Source of the DNA: Microbacterium oxydans
Lineage (GTDB): Bacteria; Actinomycetota; Actinomycetes; Actinomycetales; Microbacteriaceae
Assembly (NCBI RefSeq): GCF_900095745.1
Contig: NZ_FMIR01000017.1
Coordinates: 434,001-498,000, forward strand
DNA length: 64,000 nt
Reading direction: 5' to 3'
Shown here: piece by piece, positions 61,552-64,000 of the stretch
How the letters are laid out: each line of letters starts with the position of its first letter
Position numbering within the stretch: the stretch's first letter is position 1
The notes under the pieces: generated by a model
What the model was told of the DNA's origin: nothing
Databases searched by the model: none
What the model saw: the letters and a program-made list of their open reading frames with translations, nothing else
Translations under genes and position numbers: made by a program

Positions 61552-62754
61552 TCAGTCGTCCACCGCGTCGGCGAGCAGCGGCGCGTCTGCCGCGCCCTCG
61601 AAGTAGTTGCCGCCCTCGATGCGCACCAGCCGCTCCGCCTCGTCGAAGCTCACGCCCACCGGGTCGCCGCCGGCGGCGACCGCGCGGTGCTGCTTGGCCA
61701 TCATCCGCCGGATCATCGCGATGCCCTGATCGGTGGTCGTGAGGTGATCCTCGGAGTGCAGCGAGATGGCACCCTGCGACTTCTGCGCCTCGTAGTCACC
61801 GGGGAGGCGCTGATGCTCGAGGTCGGTGAGCTCCTTCCACGGCTTGCCCTCGTGGGTGGAGCGGAGCTTCGCGAGAAAGTCGGGGTCGGCGTCACGCGCC
61901 ACGGTGAAGATGCGGAAGTTCGTGTCGTCCATCGGCACGACCCAGCCGATCATGTTCGTCTGTCCCGAGCTGAGCTTCGGGCTGGCGACGACCCGCAGGT
62001 TCGGGAAGATGACCTCGGTGACGCGGCGCAGCTGACGACCGTCGCCGAGCTCGCGCATCTGGATGCTGCGCACGCCGAGCGGCGTGTACTCGTAGCTGAC
62101 CTCGGGGATGAGCGCCATCTCGGGCGTGAACTGGTTGCCACTGAAGCGCGCGTGCAGGATCGGCACGTGGAACGGGTCCATCACGTTCTCCCAGTGCTGC
62201 AGCCAGTTGAAGTCGAGCTGGGCGGGTCCGCCGCCGCCCACACCCTGGTCGTTGACGATCAGCTGCTCGTCGTCGGCGAGATCCTCCAGCGTGTCGTAGC
62301 GCGGAAGCACGGGCTTCTTCTCGGGCGGGCCCAGGTACGCCCAGATCAAGCCGTACTGCTCCTCGACCGGATACCAGGGCTGACGCACGCGGTCGCGGTG
62401 CAGGCCCAGCTCGGGCTCGCACGGCTGCTCGAGGCAGTGCCCCTCGGTGTCGAACACCCACCCGTGGTAGCAGCAGCGGATGCCCTCCTCTTCGACGCCG
62501 CCGTAGAACAACGAGGCGCCGCGGTGGATGCAGCGCGGGTGCAGCAGGCCGGCCTTGCCCTTGCGGGTGCGGAAGAGCACGAGCTCCTCGCCCAGCACCT
62601 GCAGCGAGATCGGGCGCGTCGTCGCATCCTCGACCTTCGCGACCGGGTGCCAGTAGCGGCGAAGCACCTCGCCGTAGGGGGTGCCGGGGCCGACCTGGGC
62701 GAGCTCGTTGAGTGGCTGCCCGAGGCGTAGGCCGTATGCGGTTCCGGTGTCCAT
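61552..62754 (-). CDS. Rieske non-heme iron oxygenase, alpha subunit (phthalate/vanillate type)
   Basis: A 400-aa oxygenase. The N-terminal Rieske [2Fe-2S] domain is C75-I-H77 and C94-x2-H97 (CIHRGASL, CCYHGW). The catalytic domain has the mononuclear iron triad in WENVMDPFHVPILH (Asp193, His196, His201). It belongs to the single-subunit group of VanA and phthalate 4,5-dioxygenase, which hydroxylate aromatics or demethylate methoxy or N-methyl groups. Its electron donor is the VanB-type reductase encoded 22 bases upstream. The substrate is unknown. ATG 62754. Confidence 0.94.
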   Translation of the reverse strand: MDTGTAYGLRLGQPLNELAQVGPGTPYGEVLRRYWHPVAKVEDATTRPISLQVLGEELVLFRTRKGKAGLLHPRCIHRGASLFYGGVEEEGIRCCYHGWVFDTEGHCLEQPCEPELGLHRDRVRQPWYPVEEQYGLIWAYLGPPEKKPVLPRYDTLEDLADDEQLIVNDQGVGGGGPAQLDFNWLQHWENVMDPFHVPILHARFSGNQFTPEMALIPEVSYEYTPLGVRSIQMRELGDGRQLRRVTEVIFPNLRVVASPKLSSGQTNMIGWVVPMDDTNFRIFTVARDADPDFLAKLRSTHEGKPWKELTDLEHQRLPGDYEAQKSQGAISLHSEDHLTTTDQGIAMIRRMMAKQHRAVAAGGDPVGVSFDEAERLVRIEGGNYFEGAADAPLLADAVDD

Positions 62755-62776
62755 GTTCGCTCCGTTCGTGCGGGGG

Positions 62777-63745
62777 TCAGATGTCGAGGACGAGACGCTC
62801 GCCGAGAGAGCGGGACACGCAGATCATCATCGTCTCGTTGCTCTCGCGCTCGTCGGGGGTGAGGATCGAGTCCCGGTGCTCGGGGGCGCCGTCGATCACG
62901 GCCGTCTCGCAGGTGCCGCAGACACCCTCGAGACAGGAACTCGGCACCCCGATCCCGGCGTTCTCGAGCATCTCGAGGATGCTGCAGCCGCGGTCGACAG
63001 TGACGACGAGGTCGGACCTGGTCGCCACGACCTCGAAGGTGTCGGCACCCTGCGACTCGCCGAACGTCTTCGGCTGGAAGCGCTCGAGATGCAAGGCGCC
63101 GTGCGGCCAGTCGAGGCTGAGCGCTTCGAGGGCATCCAGCATGCGTTCGGGGCCGCACGCGTACACGGCGGTCCCGGCGGAGGGGACGCCGATCCAGGCG
63201 GCGAGGTCGAGTCGCTCGTCGGCGTCGCCACGGACCAGGAGCGTCTCGCCCCCGGCCAGCTGGGGGTGGCGGAGGAACGCCATTCGCTCCTCCGTCGAGC
63301 CGAGGTACGCCAGGCGCCACGGGATCCCTCGGCGGACGGCCTCGGCCAGCATCGGCAGGATCGGCGTGATGCCGATGCCGCCCGCGACGAACACGTACTC
63401 CGATGCGGGAGCGAGCGCGAAGTGGTTGATCGGGGCCGAGACGGTCACGATCTCGCCGACCCGGAGACTCTGGTGCACGTAGCGGGACCCGCCGCGACTC
63501 GGGCTCTCGGCGAGGATCGCGACGCGCCAGGCAGTGCGATCGTCGGGGGCGGAGCACAGCGAATACTGGCGCTCCACTCCGTTCGCGAAGCGGAGGTCGA
63601 TGTGCGCGCCGGGCTCCCACGCGGGCAGGGGCGCGCCCGTCGGGTCGTCGAGTTCGAGGGACAGCACGTCCCGCGCCTCCCACCGCATCGCCCGCACGCG
63701 CAGGGCGAGGGACGCTTCCGGGGAATCCACCGCAGACTGGGGCAC
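62777..63745 (-). CDS. VanB-type ferredoxin reductase (FMN, NAD, [2Fe-2S])
   Basis: A 322-aa single-chain reductase delivering electrons from NAD(P)H to the Rieske oxygenase. RQYSLCS (residues 59-65) binds flavin, VAGGIGITPILPM (about 120-132) binds NAD, and the C-terminal plant-type ferredoxin has SCLEGVCGTC (Cys271, 276, 279) and a fourth Cys309 in MICVS. GTG 63745 is selected because GGAG lies five bases upstream; the longest frame begins with a TTG inside operator D and is rejected. It is first in the operon running to 58658. Confidence 0.94.
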   Translation of the reverse strand: MPQSAVDSPEASLALRVRAMRWEARDVLSLELDDPTGAPLPAWEPGAHIDLRFANGVERQYSLCSAPDDRTAWRVAILAESPSRGGSRYVHQSLRVGEIVTVSAPINHFALAPASEYVFVAGGIGITPILPMLAEAVRRGIPWRLAYLGSTEERMAFLRHPQLAGGETLLVRGDADERLDLAAWIGVPSAGTAVYACGPERMLDALEALSLDWPHGALHLERFQPKTFGESQGADTFEVVATRSDLVVTVDRGCSILEMLENAGIGVPSSCLEGVCGTCETAVIDGAPEHRDSILTPDERESNETMMICVSRSLGERLVLDI

Positions 63746-63787
63746 CGTCGCTCCGCTCCTTCCGTCGTTCCGGCCTTCATCGACCGA

Positions 63788-63812
63788 ATTGACCACATTC
63801 GATATATTCAAT
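63788..63812. promoter_or_regulatory. Operator D: cluster operator between the reductase and aminotransferase genes
   Basis: Outer half-sites ATTGA and ATATATTCAAT match operator C at 20 of 25 positions. It lies 43 bases before the reductase start on the minus strand and 61-82 bases before the two possible aminotransferase starts on the plus strand, so it can serve both directions. Confidence 0.75.
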
Positions 63813-63893
63813 TGCGATAGTATGGATGATGCCCGGCACTGTCAAACGGACGGACGGGTGCCGCACGAGCGGATGATGAGAGAGGCGGAACGG

Positions 63894-64000
63894 ATGTCGG
63901 AGCTGAGACTGCGGGAGGACCTGAACGCGATCCCCGGATACACCCCGGGGAAGGCCGCGTCGCAGGCGGAGACCACCGGACCGGTGTTCAAGGTGTCGTC
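63894..64000 (+). CDS. HisC-like class I/II aminotransferase, N-terminal fragment (runs off the right edge)
   Basis: The readable part is MSELRLREDLNAIPGYTPGK followed by AASQAETTGPVFKVSS. LxxIPxYxPGK, then a K(L/V)SSN-type block, is the N-terminal signature of histidinol-phosphate and aromatic aminotransferases (PLP-dependent). ATG 63894 has GAGG about 8 bases upstream; ATG 63873 is an in-frame alternative. It faces operator D, so it probably belongs to the island. An aromatic or histidine-like amino acid transaminase would supply the 2-oxo acid for the ThDP enzyme. Confidence 0.75.
   Translation, partial: MSELRLREDLNAIPGYTPGKAASQAETTGPVFKVS

Noticed and set aside
62777..63811. Reductase starting at TTG 63811
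   Set aside because: That start lies inside operator D, lacks an SD, and adds 22 residues without similarity; GTG 63745 has GGAG at proper spacing.

Overview
The window is GC-rich, densely coded actinobacterial DNA. It has short gaps, many ATGA/GTGA stop-start overlaps, and at least a dozen genes whose -10 hexamer ends six or seven bases before the start codon (probable leaderless mRNAs). The gene content (eno-ftsB-DUF501-mycosin-like protease, GTP-type PEP carboxykinase facing an ScfR/RamB-type regulator, an FMN-riboswitch rib operon) fits Microbacteriaceae, most likely Microbacterium. That placement is inference from gene content and style. No rRNA, tRNA, CRISPR array or insertion sequence was found.

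Layout. 0-0.6 kb: the start of an unrecognised Pro/Ala/Gly-rich protein running off the left edge on the minus strand, behind what reads as a yybP-ykoY (Mn2+) riboswitch. 0.6-6 kb (minus): eno, ftsB, DUF501, mycosin-like S8 protease and type II NADH dehydrogenase. 6-9.2 kb: an O-methyltransferase, then a YtrA-type GntR/DUF1648/CPBP operon. 9.2-16.5 kb: housekeeping and small accessory genes (hotdog protein, APC permease, AraC regulator, VOC protein, SGNH hydrolase, hisS, mazG, nhaA). 16.6-25.1 kb: ppc, gdhA, a gamma-carbonic-anhydrase-like protein, mfd. 25.2-30.4 kb: GNAT, Fpg/Nei glycosylase, FMN riboswitch and ribD-ribE-ribBA-ribH. 30.4-37 kb: a small membrane protein with an iron-box-like palindrome, then a LacI-controlled sugar ABC importer plus GH35 beta-galactosidase. 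37-45.1 kb: phosphodiesterase, MHS-type transporter, a VapC remnant, a small HTH protein, an ABC exporter, pckG and its divergent ScfR-type regulator.

45-64 kb is the most unusual part: a catabolic island that appears to be governed by one FadR/FCD-type GntR regulator (57892-58620). It holds two tandem cytosolic S10 serine carboxypeptidases, a complete dipeptide/oligopeptide ABC importer with a permease-ATPase fusion, two M20D amidohydrolases, a metal-dependent amidohydrolase, a Rieske oxygenase with its reductase, a HAD-like protein with its catalytic aspartates replaced, a ThDP-dependent decarboxylase-like enzyme, an aldehyde dehydrogenase, and the start of a HisC-like aminotransferase. Three divergent or intergenic promoters (45083, 57762, 63788) carry the same 25-bp near-palindrome (half-site GATAYATTCAAT), and a fourth (54564) carries a half-site. 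My reading, as inference: an amino-acid conjugate or unusual peptide is imported, hydrolysed by S10/M20 enzymes, transaminated, decarboxylated and oxidised (Ehrlich-like), with a Rieske monooxygenase step. I cannot name the substrate.
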